Source of the DNA: Paulinella micropora
Lineage: Eukaryota; Cercozoa; Imbricatea; Euglyphida
Direction of reading: 5' to 3'
NCBI GenBank assembly: GCA_009731375.1
Contig: BJOX01000216.1
Location: forward strand, 574,225 to 632,592
DNA: 58,368 nucleotides
In this document: piece after piece, positions 35,175 to 44,210 of the stretch
Layout: every line of letters begins with the position of its first letter
Position numbering within the stretch: position 1 is the stretch's first letter
Notes under the pieces: model-generated
Seen by the model: only the letters and a program-made list of their open reading frames with translations
Database searches by the model: none
Told to the model about the DNA's origin: nothing
Translations under genes and position numbers: made by a program

Positions 35175-36893
35175 TTAAATACTTCCTGGTTCTTGCATAC
35201 TCAGGACGTCTTTGGACAAGGCTTCAAACTCCTGTCGGAGCTTTTGTGTCTGTTCCTCTAGACTTGTCAACTCAGCCTTTGTGTGCTCGACACACTGGCT
35301 TGTATACTTTAGCCTGAGCTTTTCTTTTCCAATCTCGTCCCTGAGCCCTGCACACTCTTTATCGAGTTGCTCTTTCTCTAATTCCAATGTCTTTTTCGAT
35401 TGATTTAGACGCTTGATTTGTTTGTTCAACTTCTGTTTGCGGTCCGTGTCCCTTTCTTTGGGTTCCAAGGCCCCCCCGTGGGGTTCCAAAGGAAATCCCG
35501 TGCGGCCCCTTACCGTGCCCTTACGCAAAAATGGTAAAACTCGTGGCCTGGGGTCTCCGCCATTTTCTCTGGTATTTGTTGGCTCGGAGCTCGAGTTGGC
35601 GGAATAATATTTGTTCATAATCTCGGGCACAGTCTGCAGGTATAAACCAGGCGTTTTCAGCGCAGGTGCTGTCTTCGCCTCTTCGAATAACTCATATTGC
35701 TTCTTTTGCAAGTCGTCGACAACATACTCAGGGCGCGCGTTCCCCCGGGACAGCCATTTTTTGGCCAACTTGTACTTTCGCGCTAGGCAGCAATCAACTA
35801 GGCACAGTACAGCCGGCACTTGATCAGGATTCACCGTAAGGCCGGCTTTAGATTGCATCAACGATTGGTACGCAATGGCCTCGAAAGCCGACTGGATATT
35901 CTCTGGGGTGATTGTGACGGGTACTTGGGCGTCCAAAAAAAACTTGAACAGAACAGGCGATCTTTGCAACGCCGCGGCCATACACCACTGCCAGTCAAAT
36001 GTGCACAGCCAGTCCTGGCCAATGGTGAGTGTTCCGAGAATTTGCGACTGGTCCGACAACAGGAGCGCTAGTCGCAGGATGTTGGTGATCCGCAAGAAAA
36101 CGGGCAGGGAGGGTATTTCGTCCGGCCAGACCCGCAGCTTTTCTAGCAACTCACAAAGCAGGAGCTCTCGCGCCGAACTTGCTGGCAGTTTCTTCCTCTC
36201 CGAAGCACTCTTGGCATGCAGCCTGGACAGGACCGCATTAATTTCATGGCTGTTGGTGTATAGTGCCGTAGACAAAAGCTTCGAAAAAATCAGGCACGCC
36301 AGCCTGAACCAAGAGAACCAGACCAGAACAAATGCAGTGGTCGTCAGACCGCTGAACTTGACCTTGACAAAGCTGGCCGATATTTCTTGTGCAGTCGATA
36401 TTCTTTGGGCTTTTTGCCACTTATCAAAGAAGTGATCTGGACAGAGGAGCTGCTGGACCTCCGCAAATAAGCGGCTGGCGACTTCTGTCGCCGTTTTGGA
36501 GGTACTGATTTTAAGCTTCTGGTAAAAGAGTTCAAGTCCAGATTTGTTGTCGAGGTTTTCTTCCTTGTTACAATCGCAAACTACGTTTACCAAGTAGAAA
36601 GCATGTACTGATAGATCGAGCAAGACGGGCCTTTTGTCTTCTTGGACATCCTCAAGCAATATGGGCCTTTTGTCTTTTTGGGCATCACCCTCGCGTAACA
36701 ATCGTTGCCAAAAGGTGGCTCCGCCCCATTCCATGCAGCCACTCCTGATTAGGTAGTTCACTTCGTCTTTGACGAAGCCATGCTTCTCTTGCAGAAGGTC
36801 GTTAAAGAACCGGATCGCTGTGTCTAGACCGTCGGTTTCGTTTTGCAGCCTAAACAATTCCTGGGCTTTTTGGGACCAGAGACGCACAGACAT
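35175..36893 (-). CDS. Helical/coiled-coil protein, paralogue of the split RING protein
   Basis: 572 aa from the ATG MSVRLWSQKAQELF. Residues about 1-400 are all-helical (AIRFFNDLLQEKHGFVKDEV, LLLCELLEKLRVWPDEI, FDWQWCMAAALQRSPVLFKF). After a low-complexity linker, the last 95 residues form a strong coiled coil (KQIKRLNQSKKTLELEKEQL, LTSLEEQTQKLRQEFEAL). The FDWQW...RSPVLFKFF block matches the ORF at 11637-12731, but this copy ends without a RING finger. Upstream is a C tract with a gap. No enzyme motif; probably a scaffold or, with its paralogue, a RING-partner protein. Confidence 0.7.
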   Translation of the reverse strand: MSVRLWSQKAQELFRLQNETDGLDTAIRFFNDLLQEKHGFVKDEVNYLIRSGCMEWGGATFWQRLLREGDAQKDKRPILLEDVQEDKRPVLLDLSVHAFYLVNVVCDCNKEENLDNKSGLELFYQKLKISTSKTATEVASRLFAEVQQLLCPDHFFDKWQKAQRISTAQEISASFVKVKFSGLTTTAFVLVWFSWFRLACLIFSKLLSTALYTNSHEINAVLSRLHAKSASERKKLPASSARELLLCELLEKLRVWPDEIPSLPVFLRITNILRLALLLSDQSQILGTLTIGQDWLCTFDWQWCMAAALQRSPVLFKFFLDAQVPVTITPENIQSAFEAIAYQSLMQSKAGLTVNPDQVPAVLCLVDCCLARKYKLAKKWLSRGNARPEYVVDDLQKKQYELFEEAKTAPALKTPGLYLQTVPEIMNKYYSANSSSEPTNTRENGGDPRPRVLPFLRKGTVRGRTGFPLEPHGGALEPKERDTDRKQKLNKQIKRLNQSKKTLELEKEQLDKECAGLRDEIGKEKLRLKYTSQCVEHTKAELTSLEEQTQKLRQEFEALSKDVLSMQEPGSI

Positions 36894-37004
36894 TGTTGGG
36901 GACAAAAAAAAAGAAAAAGGCACTAGCATTGAACCCCCCCCCCCNNNNNNNNNNGGCCCCCCCCCCCCCCCCTTCCTCTCCCTCCGTCCCCTCCTTTCTT
37001 TCCC

Positions 37005-37070
37005 CCCCGTCTGTTTCTTTGGTTGACACGGTGGCCGAGCCATGGCACGGACAGGACTCCGTCGGGATAG
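37005..37070 (+). repeat. MITE-1 fragment
   Basis: CGTCTGTTTCTTTGGTTG joined directly to ACGGTGGCCGAGCCATGGCA; the CATATTTTT arm is deleted. Confidence 0.6.
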
Positions 37071-37127
37071 GGGGGAGGTCAAAGACAGAATGTGCTTGCA
37101 CCTCCCCTTCCCTCTCCCTCTCATATC

Positions 37128-37345
37128 TCTCAGTGCCAAAAATTAAAGCTTTGTCGAAACTGTGGAGAATTTTTTTATTAATTTTTTGTACATTCTTATG
37201 GCGCTTTTAGCGAAGGCGGCTTGGCGGTCTGTGCATGTGATATGGTCGAAAAAGGCAGCGTTTCCATGCTTTTCTGGCAATACCGCATTTTCGGCCATAT
37301 CATTCCAGGCGCACACATATGCAAATTTGGCGACAAATTTTGTGC
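37128..37345 (+). repeat. CTCAGTGCC module followed by MITE-2
   Basis: TCTCAGTGCCAAAAATTAAAG with AATTTTTTGTACATTCTTA, then a full MITE-2: GTGATATGGTCGAAAAAGGC, inverted ATTTTCGGCCATATCATTCC, and GCAAATTTGGCGACAAATTT. Confidence 0.6.
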
Positions 37346-37594
37346 AAAAAAAGAAGAGAGAAAGAGAAAGAGAAAAATCCTCTTGCCGAAAAAAAAAGGG
37401 GAGGGGGAACGGAGGGAAGAGGGAGAGGGAGGGAAGAGGGAAGAGGGAGAGAAGAGAGGGGCGCCACCGCCCGTCCATTCGCCGCAGGGTCAGCACCCCC
37501 CGCCGGCACCCTCTCCTTGAGCTTTTCAGGCTCAGGGGGCTCGAGGGGAGAGAAAGAGGAAAAGGGGGGGGGGGGGAAGCGTGCAAAGATTGTA

Positions 37595-37672
37595 CAATTT
37601 CTTTTTAATAAAATTCTTGACAAAAGTTTTAAGACACTGAGGCGCAACTTGTACCAGCAATGTCAACGAGGG
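37595..37672 (+). repeat. Repeat module shared with 6.16 kb
   Basis: TTTTTAATAAAATTCTTGAC through ACTTGTACCAGCAATGTCAA, same order as 6160-6235. Confidence 0.6.
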
Positions 37673-37730
37673 TCGTGTTGCCAAATTTAGCCCCCCCCCC
37701 CCCCCCCCCCCCCCGCCCNNNNNNNNNNCA

Positions 37731-38215
37731 CGAAGCTGTTGGCACCCGGGGCGTGCCGACAAAGCTGTTCCACTGTACGTGTGACGTCCCGGCAGCCTTC
37801 CGTACAGTCCTGCCACGGCCGTTGCCGCGGCAGCAGGCAACGGACGTGGCAGGCGCCCGCGCCGCCCAACCCCCACGCACGCCAAGAACACTGCAGCCTC
37901 TTTGCCACCATCACAGCCTGTTCTGCACTTCTATTAAAGGCCAGGGATCAGGGATCGCGCTGGCTCCGCCTGACAAAGTGATGAATGTAGCCACACAAGT
38001 TGAACGACAGGAAACGAAAAACGGGCGGTGGCCGCGGCGGGTCGGCCAACACCTTTTCCCAGCGCCTAGCCCAACGTTGCAGGCGCGACCCGTCGTCCAG
38101 CACCGAGCGCGCTTCTGTCAGCATCACCGTTCTGGTCGGCATGGCTAGGGCAATTGCTAGTTCGCGTTTATGGCCTGATTGTGCCAAGAACGCACGGGCC
38201 AGTGCTGGCGCCGCA
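37731..38215 (-). pseudogene. Shredded copy of the 22.5-24.4 kb F-box/LRR gene
   Basis: Aligns with 22597-23325 but with several internal deletions. An intact stretch encodes GHKRELAIALAMPTRTVMLTEA and FRFLSFNLCGYIHHF; other parts are joined out of frame. Joins lie at short shared words. Bounded on the left by a C tract and gap, and on the right by a TnpB-like fragment. Confidence 0.75.
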
Positions 38216-38283
38216 CCCGGGACTTACAAGCGGCGAGGGCCTCCTCTGCCATCTCAAATCTTAGGCGGAAAGGCAAGTTCTTT
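38216..38283 (+). repeat. TnpB-like gene fragment
   Basis: GGGACTTACAAGCGGCGAGG through GGCAAGTTCTTTTATTGG matches 28408-28475 of the TnpB-like gene (RDLQAARAS...GKFF) at about nine in ten bases. Confidence 0.7.
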
Positions 38284-38284
38284 T

Positions 38285-38440
38285 ATTGGTACAGAGGCCA
38301 CACCAGAGACCAGAAGAGGACAATGTGGGGGGTGTGGTTACTGCCCCCCCCCTCCTCTTCCCTCCTTCGTGTCATCCGGCAGCTTCCCTGGGTAACCAAA
38401 GAAGCAACGATAGCGGGAGGAGGGAGGCAGGAGCACTGGC
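38285..38440 (+). repeat. Dispersed repeat, partner of 26695-27000
   Basis: GAGGCCACACCAGAGACCAG, GGACAATGTGGGGGGTGTGG and CTTCCCTGGGTAACCAAAGA in the order seen at 26.7-27.0 kb, without the long C tract. Confidence 0.65.
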
Positions 38441-38550
38441 TAGGGAAAGGGGGGGGGGGGAAGGGAAGGGAAGGAAAAAAGCTTCCCCTCTCCCCCCCTC
38501 CCCCAACATCTTTCCACTTTGTAAAAGACACAAAGAAGAGGGCGCTACAC

Positions 38551-41472
38551 ATGTCCCAACCTGCTCCGGTGCAAGCCGCTGCACAGACTGGCAAGCGTGC
38601 CCTGCCGTCCGTTGAGAGCAAAAGCAATGCACTCATACCAGAGAGCCCGCGCAAGCGTCCATGCAACGAAAAGGGGCCCAACCACAGAGTCTGGCTCGGC
38701 GAATACGATAGCACGAACTGGAGCAGCAGAGGCGTCCTGGACGAGTTTCTCCTCCGGCGGTGCGGTTGTGCTGGTGCCTCTCTCTATACCGTCGAGCACC
38801 TTCCAGAACAGGAAGACCCTCACCTGTTTGAGCTCCAATACACGGGCCAGGGTAGTACTCGATTGAGTCGCCCTTGCCTGGCCCACAAAGGCGTTTTCCA
38901 TCGCACGGGGAACAATAACGCCAGGGTCAGAGTTACAGAGTACAGCCGCACCCTGGATGTTGTTTGCTGCGACACTCAATGCGCGGCCAATAAGCACCCA
39001 GAACGCTTCGATCTGGAGGAACTAGAAGAAACAAAGGCAGCCTGGCACAGGGGATGGGAGGCCGACTACGACGACGACAAGTGGGTCGACCTCGTCGAAG
39101 ACGACGGCGACGAGGGGAGGGGGCTTGCGCAGGAACAAGAACAACACTACCTTGCAAGCCCGAGCTCAAGCAGTGCTGGACTGGCTGCCCCGGCGGCCGG
39201 CAGGGATTGGTTTTCTCGACATCTGGCGCGCACCTTTCTGTGCAAGCAACGCCACCACAGTAATGTAGGTTTTAATCTCACTCCAATGAAAAAGAAAAAT
39301 GGCCTGTACATTGAGTACCATGAAGACAGCGCGGGGTCACGACGACACCCATGCCCTGCCTACGACGGGTTAACTCATGACGGTAGTAACGCGTACATCG
39401 AGTCCTCCCCCGAATTCATGCACGTGTCCGTCCTCTGCAAGGAAGGAGCGTGCAAGAGACTGGGGCCAGTTCTTTTCAAGGTACAAGATCATGAGGAGAA
39501 GCTGCGCGATAGCCGGAATCAGAGCACGGGAAGAGGTAGAAACAGGATAACCAATCATGAAGTCGACGAGGCGGAAGAGCCCGGGCAGGAAGGAGAGGAC
39601 GACGAGGGAAGCGACGACGAGGAGACAAGGGCGGCAAAGGCCGCGAAGGCGGAGAAGAGGGACAAGAAATACCTAGCACGTCTGGAACGCCTTTTAGCCC
39701 AACTCGCCCCCCTTCCGCGGCCTGCAGAGCTGGACTACATCGGGCAAGACTTGCCGTCTGGAACACTGGAAAAAGCCTGCAAGAAGAGAGAACACGTACT
39801 GAGAGAGGCTGTAAAGCTTTTTATGAAATATTGGGCAAGAGAGGCCGCCGCCGAGCGCAAGTTCGATTCATTACAAGCCAGGGGCTCGGGAGAGGAATTG
39901 AAGGAGGAGGGAAGTTTTGAGGAGGGTTCGGGAGAGGACTCGGACAGTGCTTCGGACGAAGATCATTGGAAAGACATTTTCCGAGAGCGATACGAGCACG
40001 CCCGAAAAGAGTTGGTGCAGCGGCTAACTTTGTTTATGAACGATTATCTCTGCCACATCAAGGGGCCCAGCAAAGAGGCAATCGCAGTCTTCTGGGGGCA
40101 GGGACAAGAGAAAACGTGGGTACTAAAACCCATCGACGACTTTAAGTACCAAGGGGATGATCTCGAAATCAAGCTTCCTTCACTTTCAATCAAGCTTCCT
40201 TCATCTTCAATTAAACTAAAAAGCAAAACAAACAAGGGGAAAAGAGAGCCCAGCGGCATCGTCGAACTCGACAGGGGCGTGATGACCACCCTCCGTAAGG
40301 CTTGGCTCCAAAGCAGCAGGCGCAGAATCGCTAAAAGCATAGACTTTTTTACGAACCCCAGGGAAGAGGCTCTGCACAACACTCGCTACAGTGACTGCGA
40401 GACAGACACATTGAACTGGTTTACTGGCTTTCGGGTTTCAGCGCAGCAAGTTAGGAACTACATGGAAACCGACGGGCTCGACGACGCTGCCATGCACCAG
40501 CTCGCCGCCCCTTTTCGCGAGTACGTGCACGACATCCTGGCTGGAGGGGTGACACAAATGTCACGCTACCTGTTTAAGTGGATGTACACTCTGCTGCGCG
40601 AAGGAAAGAAACCGGAGCAGGCTTGTGTCTTTATCTCCGAGCCAGGGGCGGGCAAAAGTACTCTTATTGAATTGTTGACACGCGTCATGGGCGAACAATG
40701 GGTTTTCGTGTCGTCAAAGCCAGAGGAAATAATGGGCAAGCACAATTCCCATCTCGGCTTTAGAGTTCTTGTGGTGAGCGAGGAGGCCGTGCACAGCAGC
40801 AACAAGGCGGGGTCCAACGCCATGAAAGAAAAGATCACTTCAAAAAAGCTTAACATTAACCCCAAGTTCATGCCTCTCTTTGCAATCAGGGACCCCAGCG
40901 GGGTTATCTTCAATAGCAATCACCATACCACGGTCCTCGTGGAAAGGGGAGACCGCCGCTATATATTTCCCGGTGTGTCTAACAGATTTGCCAACCGCAT
41001 ACGCACAACGTCGGCCCAGGAATACTTTGCACGGCTTCGTGCGCTGCCCGACGAGGTCCTAGCTTGGCAGTTGTTTCTGTCGCAAGACTCGCAAGTGGAC
41101 AGGATCGACCTACGTCAGGACGCACTCTACAACACAGAGGTTTTTTGGCAAAGCGCGTTTCACAGTGCCCCCTTGCACGTCCAGTTCTTTTACGAAACAG
41201 TCAGAAATGACGACTTTCTTGATGAGGTGAGGAGTCCTTTGCACTGGAAGCCCCGAGATTGGCACAAGAACTACAACACCTGGTGCAAGGACAACCGCAA
41301 CGGGTTTTATATGGCAACGAGCACAGTTACCGTTGAGCGCGACCTTAAACACTATTTGAGATGGGATTCGCAGGCTAGATCTCTGGTGGCAGACATCTCT
41401 CAAGAGGAACATCTGCAGCACATCAAGGCCAAAATCACCGGCGTGAGCGAGAACGAGGGGCACAGTGCCTAG
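38551..41472 (+). CDS. D5-like primase-helicase (SF3 / DUF5906 type)
   Basis: 973 aa from the ATG MSQPAPVQAAAQTGKR; the open frame upstream is repeat sequence. The amino part has cysteine pairs (RCGCAG, CCDTQC, VLCKEGACKRL) suggesting zinc-stabilised primase-type folds, and an acidic linker near 330-370. The carboxy part is a superfamily-3 helicase: Walker A SEPGAGKST (696-704), Walker B FRVLVVSEEA (737-746), motif C GVIFNSNH (784-791), then an arginine-finger region (VERGDRRY). SF3 D5-type proteins unwind DNA at replication origins in NCLDVs, virophages and related elements. A viral replication role is the obvious reading, but such genes also sit on plasmid-like elements and in host genomes. 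The N-terminal primase active site is not clearly identified. AATAAA follows at 41536. Confidence 0.88.
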   Translation: MSQPAPVQAAAQTGKRALPSVESKSNALIPESPRKRPCNEKGPNHRVWLGEYDSTNWSSRGVLDEFLLRRCGCAGASLYTVEHLPEQEDPHLFELQYTGQGSTRLSRPCLAHKGVFHRTGNNNARVRVTEYSRTLDVVCCDTQCAANKHPERFDLEELEETKAAWHRGWEADYDDDKWVDLVEDDGDEGRGLAQEQEQHYLASPSSSSAGLAAPAAGRDWFSRHLARTFLCKQRHHSNVGFNLTPMKKKNGLYIEYHEDSAGSRRHPCPAYDGLTHDGSNAYIESSPEFMHVSVLCKEGACKRLGPVLFKVQDHEEKLRDSRNQSTGRGRNRITNHEVDEAEEPGQEGEDDEGSDDEETRAAKAAKAEKRDKKYLARLERLLAQLAPLPRPAELDYIGQDLPSGTLEKACKKREHVLREAVKLFMKYWAREAAAERKFDSLQARGSGEELKEEGSFEEGSGEDSDSASDEDHWKDIFRERYEHARKELVQRLTLFMNDYLCHIKGPSKEAIAVFWGQGQEKTWVLKPIDDFKYQGDDLEIKLPSLSIKLPSSSIKLKSKTNKGKREPSGIVELDRGVMTTLRKAWLQSSRRRIAKSIDFFTNPREEALHNTRYSDCETDTLNWFTGFRVSAQQVRNYMETDGLDDAAMHQLAAPFREYVHDILAGGVTQMSRYLFKWMYTLLREGKKPEQACVFISEPGAGKSTLIELLTRVMGEQWVFVSSKPEEIMGKHNSHLGFRVLVVSEEAVHSSNKAGSNAMKEKITSKKLNINPKFMPLFAIRDPSGVIFNSNHHTTVLVERGDRRYIFPGVSNRFANRIRTTSAQEYFARLRALPDEVLAWQLFLSQDSQVDRIDLRQDALYNTEVFWQSAFHSAPLHVQFFYETVRNDDFLDEVRSPLHWKPRDWHKNYNTWCKDNRNGFYMATSTVTVERDLKHYLRWDSQARSLVADISQEEHLQHIKAKITGVSENEGHSA

Positions 41473-41532
41473 AATCAGGAAAAGAGAACACACCTTCTGC
41501 GCTAAGGAGTTAGATCCTGACTTTTTTGTCTG

Positions 41533-41543
41533 ACAATAAAATA
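41533..41543 (+). terminator. AATAAA signal after the helicase gene
   Basis: GACAATAAAATAAC about 60 nt downstream of the stop. Poly(A) use inferred. Confidence 0.45.
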
Positions 41544-41620
41544 ACTGGCATTTCACGACCATTGATTCGGAGTTTGATTTCATTTTAATAATACGCATGA
41601 TTCATTTGTGGGTAGCGCAG

Positions 41621-41690
41621 AGTTGATGACACGCGTCATACTTACTTCCAGCAAAGCTGATCAGCTCACGGACGAAACACAAGCCTTGCC
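41621..41690 (+). repeat. Left direct repeat flanking the inverted repeat
   Basis: GTTGATGACACGCGTCATAC, TTCCAGCAAAGCTGATCAGC, CTCACGGACG. The partner at 42367-42425 is in the same orientation; a third copy is at 29.34 kb. Confidence 0.65.
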
Positions 41691-41772
41691 CTGGCCTCTG
41701 CGCGCGCACACACACCCCACTTCTCCTCTGGGAGGTGCTGACTCACACAAAAAAGTTTTTTTCAAAATCGAC

Positions 41773-42167
41773 AGGCCTGGCTCGGCCCACTGCCTTTTTT
41801 TCCCTCATGTCGCCACCCGCCACCCCCCGACCCCAACCGAAAGCCCCCCCCTTCCAACCCCCCCCCCCCCTACCTTGGGGCCCGAACCGAATTTCCGAAG
41901 TTCCGAAATCGTAACGGCTACTTCACTCCTTTACTATTTCAATACAAATTTGAATAAATTGTATTGAAATAATATTAAAGAAAGGTCTGCAATTGTGGTG
42001 TAGGTGCCACCAGATCACTTAGCCGTTACGATTTCGGAACTTCGGAAATTCGGTTCGGGCCCCAAGGTAGGGGGGGGGGGGGTTGGAAGGGGGGGGCTTT
42101 CGGTTGGGGTCGGGGGGTGGCGGGTGGCGACATGGAGGAAAAAAGGCAATGACCCGAGCCAGGCCTA
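41773..42167. repeat. Large inverted repeat, arms about 150 bp
   Basis: The left arm (from AGGCCTGGCTCGG to TTCCGAAATCGTAACGGCT, ending about 41923) is inverted at 42020-42167, with a loop of about 95 bp rich in ATTGAAATAATATT. The arms differ at only a few bases and homopolymers. Direct repeats of about 60 bp flank it. It could be a MITE or the remains of a viral hairpin or origin. Confidence 0.8.
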
Positions 42168-42366
42168 TCAGCCGTAAAAGGGATTTTATGAGGAGATTAC
42201 GTGCGTGACCCCGCCCGCATGGAACCCCGTCTCGGGGGGAAAGGGGGCGAGTGTGTGCGCGCCAAGAAAAAGATGAGCGCGGGCCTTGTGTCGGAAAGGA
42301 ACTGTTGGGCTCATGACGGCTGCGCCAAATCTTCCCCCCTGTGTTTGCATGCAGGTTTTGCCTCGA

Positions 42367-42530
42367 GTTGCTGACACGCGTCATATACTTCCAGCAAAAC
42401 TGATAAACTCATAGACGCAATGACCCGTGTCAGCAGCTCCTGGATTCTTGCGCGAAGCGAGGTCGCTCGTAGCAATTGCAAGGGGGAGGGTGGTGGTGCC
42501 TCGCTTGCCAGTCTCCGTAGCCATTGGCGC
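42367..42530 (+). repeat. Right direct repeat flanking the inverted repeat
   Basis: GTTGCTGACACGCGTCATAT, CTTCCAGCAAAACTGATAAA, GTGTCAGCAGCTCCTGGATT and CGCTTGCCAGTCTCCGTAGC. It extends further in common with 29.34-29.47 kb than the left copy does. Confidence 0.65.
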
Positions 42531-42816
42531 CGGTGTTGTCGGCCTGGACAGTTTCTATCGTTTCCTTTCTCTTAGCTGACTTGTCCCACTACCCATCCCC
42601 TTTTTTTGTTAGCCTCGTTTGTGAACTGAAAGTGGGTGAGAGGAGAAGCTAAGGAAGGAGGGGAGGGGGGGGGGAGCCCCCCTGCCCCCATGCCAGCCCA
42701 TGCCCCGCCCCCTGTGCTTTGCCCGACCCCCCCCCTCCCTTGTTCCTGGAGCTGAAAAGGAAAAAAGAGTGACGAGTGCTAGGAGTACACAGAAAAGAAG
42801 GTGAGCGGAAGTGGAG

Positions 42817-43572
42817 ATGGAGTCGAAGCAGTCGGCAGAGACTGTTGGTAGCGCAGCAGCGCCCGCCGGCGGGAAAGTCCCGTCGGGGGGTCGGAAACGC
42901 GCGTGGCTGGCAGAGTGTCGCGAGCTGAACAAACAGCTAGCCAGAGCAGGCGTGAAAAAACGCGCCAAGCTGGGGGAGCTGCCGCTGCTCGAGCTGCAGC
43001 AAGAGCTAGAATCGCTGCGCAAGTTGGCGGCAAGGCCACCGGCTGCACTGGACCGAGCGGTGTGCCCGGCGGTTCTGAGTCTGGTGTTGTCGTACGTGCT
43101 AGGTGAGCAGAGCCCAGCCGCAGCTGACGCGCGCGCTCGGTACTATCGAGAGGCGGCGGGTATATCGCGTGTGTGTCGCGCTTTCCACAGCGCGGCGTTG
43201 GCGCAGGTCACGCAGCCTGTCTACAAGGATCAGCTTAGCAGCCTGATTTTCTGGGACTTGTTGGGCGGCAAGGAGTGGTCGGACTGGCGGACGGTGATGC
43301 GCGACGTTCTTTCGCTATGCTTTGATGTCCCCTCCCGTAGAATTCACAAGGGCGTGAACTACAGGTGCAGAGACTATAAGTTGCGCGAGCTGTTTGAAGG
43401 TTGCATGCGCATGACCCATCCCAAAATGAAGATGCAAGTGCTTTCCCGGCAAGTGTGTGAGGTGGTAGCATCCAGGGTTGCTTGGTCGGCGCTAGCCCCT
43501 CGAGTAATATCGTTGAGAGAAGAAAGGCATTCGCGGAAAAGAAGCAAACAAAAAAAAGTTTATTTAAATTAG
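42817..43572 (+). CDS. F-box-like protein, 251 aa
   Basis: ATG at 42817 (MESKQSAETVGS). Basic, Ala-rich amino part (GGRKRAWLAECRELNKQLA) with a short coiled coil, then an F-box-like module near residues 85-135 (AVCPAVLSLVLSYVLGE, then GISRVCRAFHSAALAQV). The carboxy part is CRDYKLRELFEGCMRMTHP and VCEVVASRVAWSALAP with a basic tail (RHSRKRSKQKK). No LRRs follow, so its substrate-binding part is unknown. The 3' 200 bp plus downstream sequence are copied at 29693-30010. An AT-rich block with TTTTATTAAAAAAAAAGGC follows. Confidence 0.6.
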   Translation: MESKQSAETVGSAAAPAGGKVPSGGRKRAWLAECRELNKQLARAGVKKRAKLGELPLLELQQELESLRKLAARPPAALDRAVCPAVLSLVLSYVLGEQSPAAADARARYYREAAGISRVCRAFHSAALAQVTQPVYKDQLSSLIFWDLLGGKEWSDWRTVMRDVLSLCFDVPSRRIHKGVNYRCRDYKLRELFEGCMRMTHPKMKMQVLSRQVCEVVASRVAWSALAPRVISLREERHSRKRSKQKKVYLN

Positions 43573-43702
43573 ACTTGCCGGGGGGAGAGGGGGGGGGGAG
43601 GGGGGCGCGGGTCGAAAACGAGCCTAGCTGGCCAAATGGCTCTGAGGTTTTATTAAAAAAAAAGGCACTTTTTGAACTTTTTGGACGGGCTCTCTTTTGT
43701 TA
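43355..43702 (+). repeat. Segment duplicated at 29.69-30.01 kb
   Basis: Source (or sister) of the truncated copy. Shared from ACTACAGGTGCAGAGACTAT to TTTTGAACTTTTTGGACGGG, with a G tract of different length in between. Confidence 0.75.
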
Positions 43703-43734
43703 AGGGAAAGGGAGCTCCCCCTTCTCCCCTTCCA

Positions 43735-44210
43735 GCTGCCCGCCAGGGGGTTCACCTCTTCAAGAATTAAAAAAAACTCACAAATTTAAACGGAATGAGG
43801 GAAAAAGCGGGGGAGCGAGTGCCGGTCTCTCTCCATCCATCCGCCACAGGGCTGCGCTGGAGCACGGTGCGCAAGACAGAATGTGCTTGCACCTCCCCTT
43901 TCTTCTCCCTCTCCTAGTTCTCAGTGCCAAGTGTAAAACCGTCGAACTTTAATTCAGCGTAATCTTTTCGCACGAATTATTCCAGCCGGCAATGGCAAAA
44001 ATGTTACTTCTTAACACAAGAAAAATCAAGTATAGGATCCCAGAAACAAAGACATTAGCCCCGCCAGCCATTGATTCGACAGGACGCCGTCGGGGGTAGT
44101 GAGGGCCTTCGCTCCAAAAAAAAATTGCGTGCCGCAATTTGCGGCAAAGGGCGATGTCTGAAACTGCCGGCGGTTTCAAGCACATTTTGTCGCGAAATTC
44201 ACCCGGGGAG
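43735..44210. other. Gene-free repeat mosaic
   Basis: Contains the ACTCACAAATTTAAACGGAATG block shared with 31.56 and 52.08 kb, a MITE-1 scrap (CCATCCGCCACAGGGCTGCG, GCACGGTGCGCAAGA at 43843-43877), the CTCAGTGCCAAGTGTAAAACC module and a second MITE-1 scrap (GACAGGACGCCGTCGGGGGT). No gene. Confidence 0.6.

Noticed and set aside
38179-38550. Longer amino terminus for the D5-type helicase
   Set aside because: The in-frame upstream stretch translates a TnpB-like fragment and a dispersed repeat; the ATG at 38551 is the credible start.
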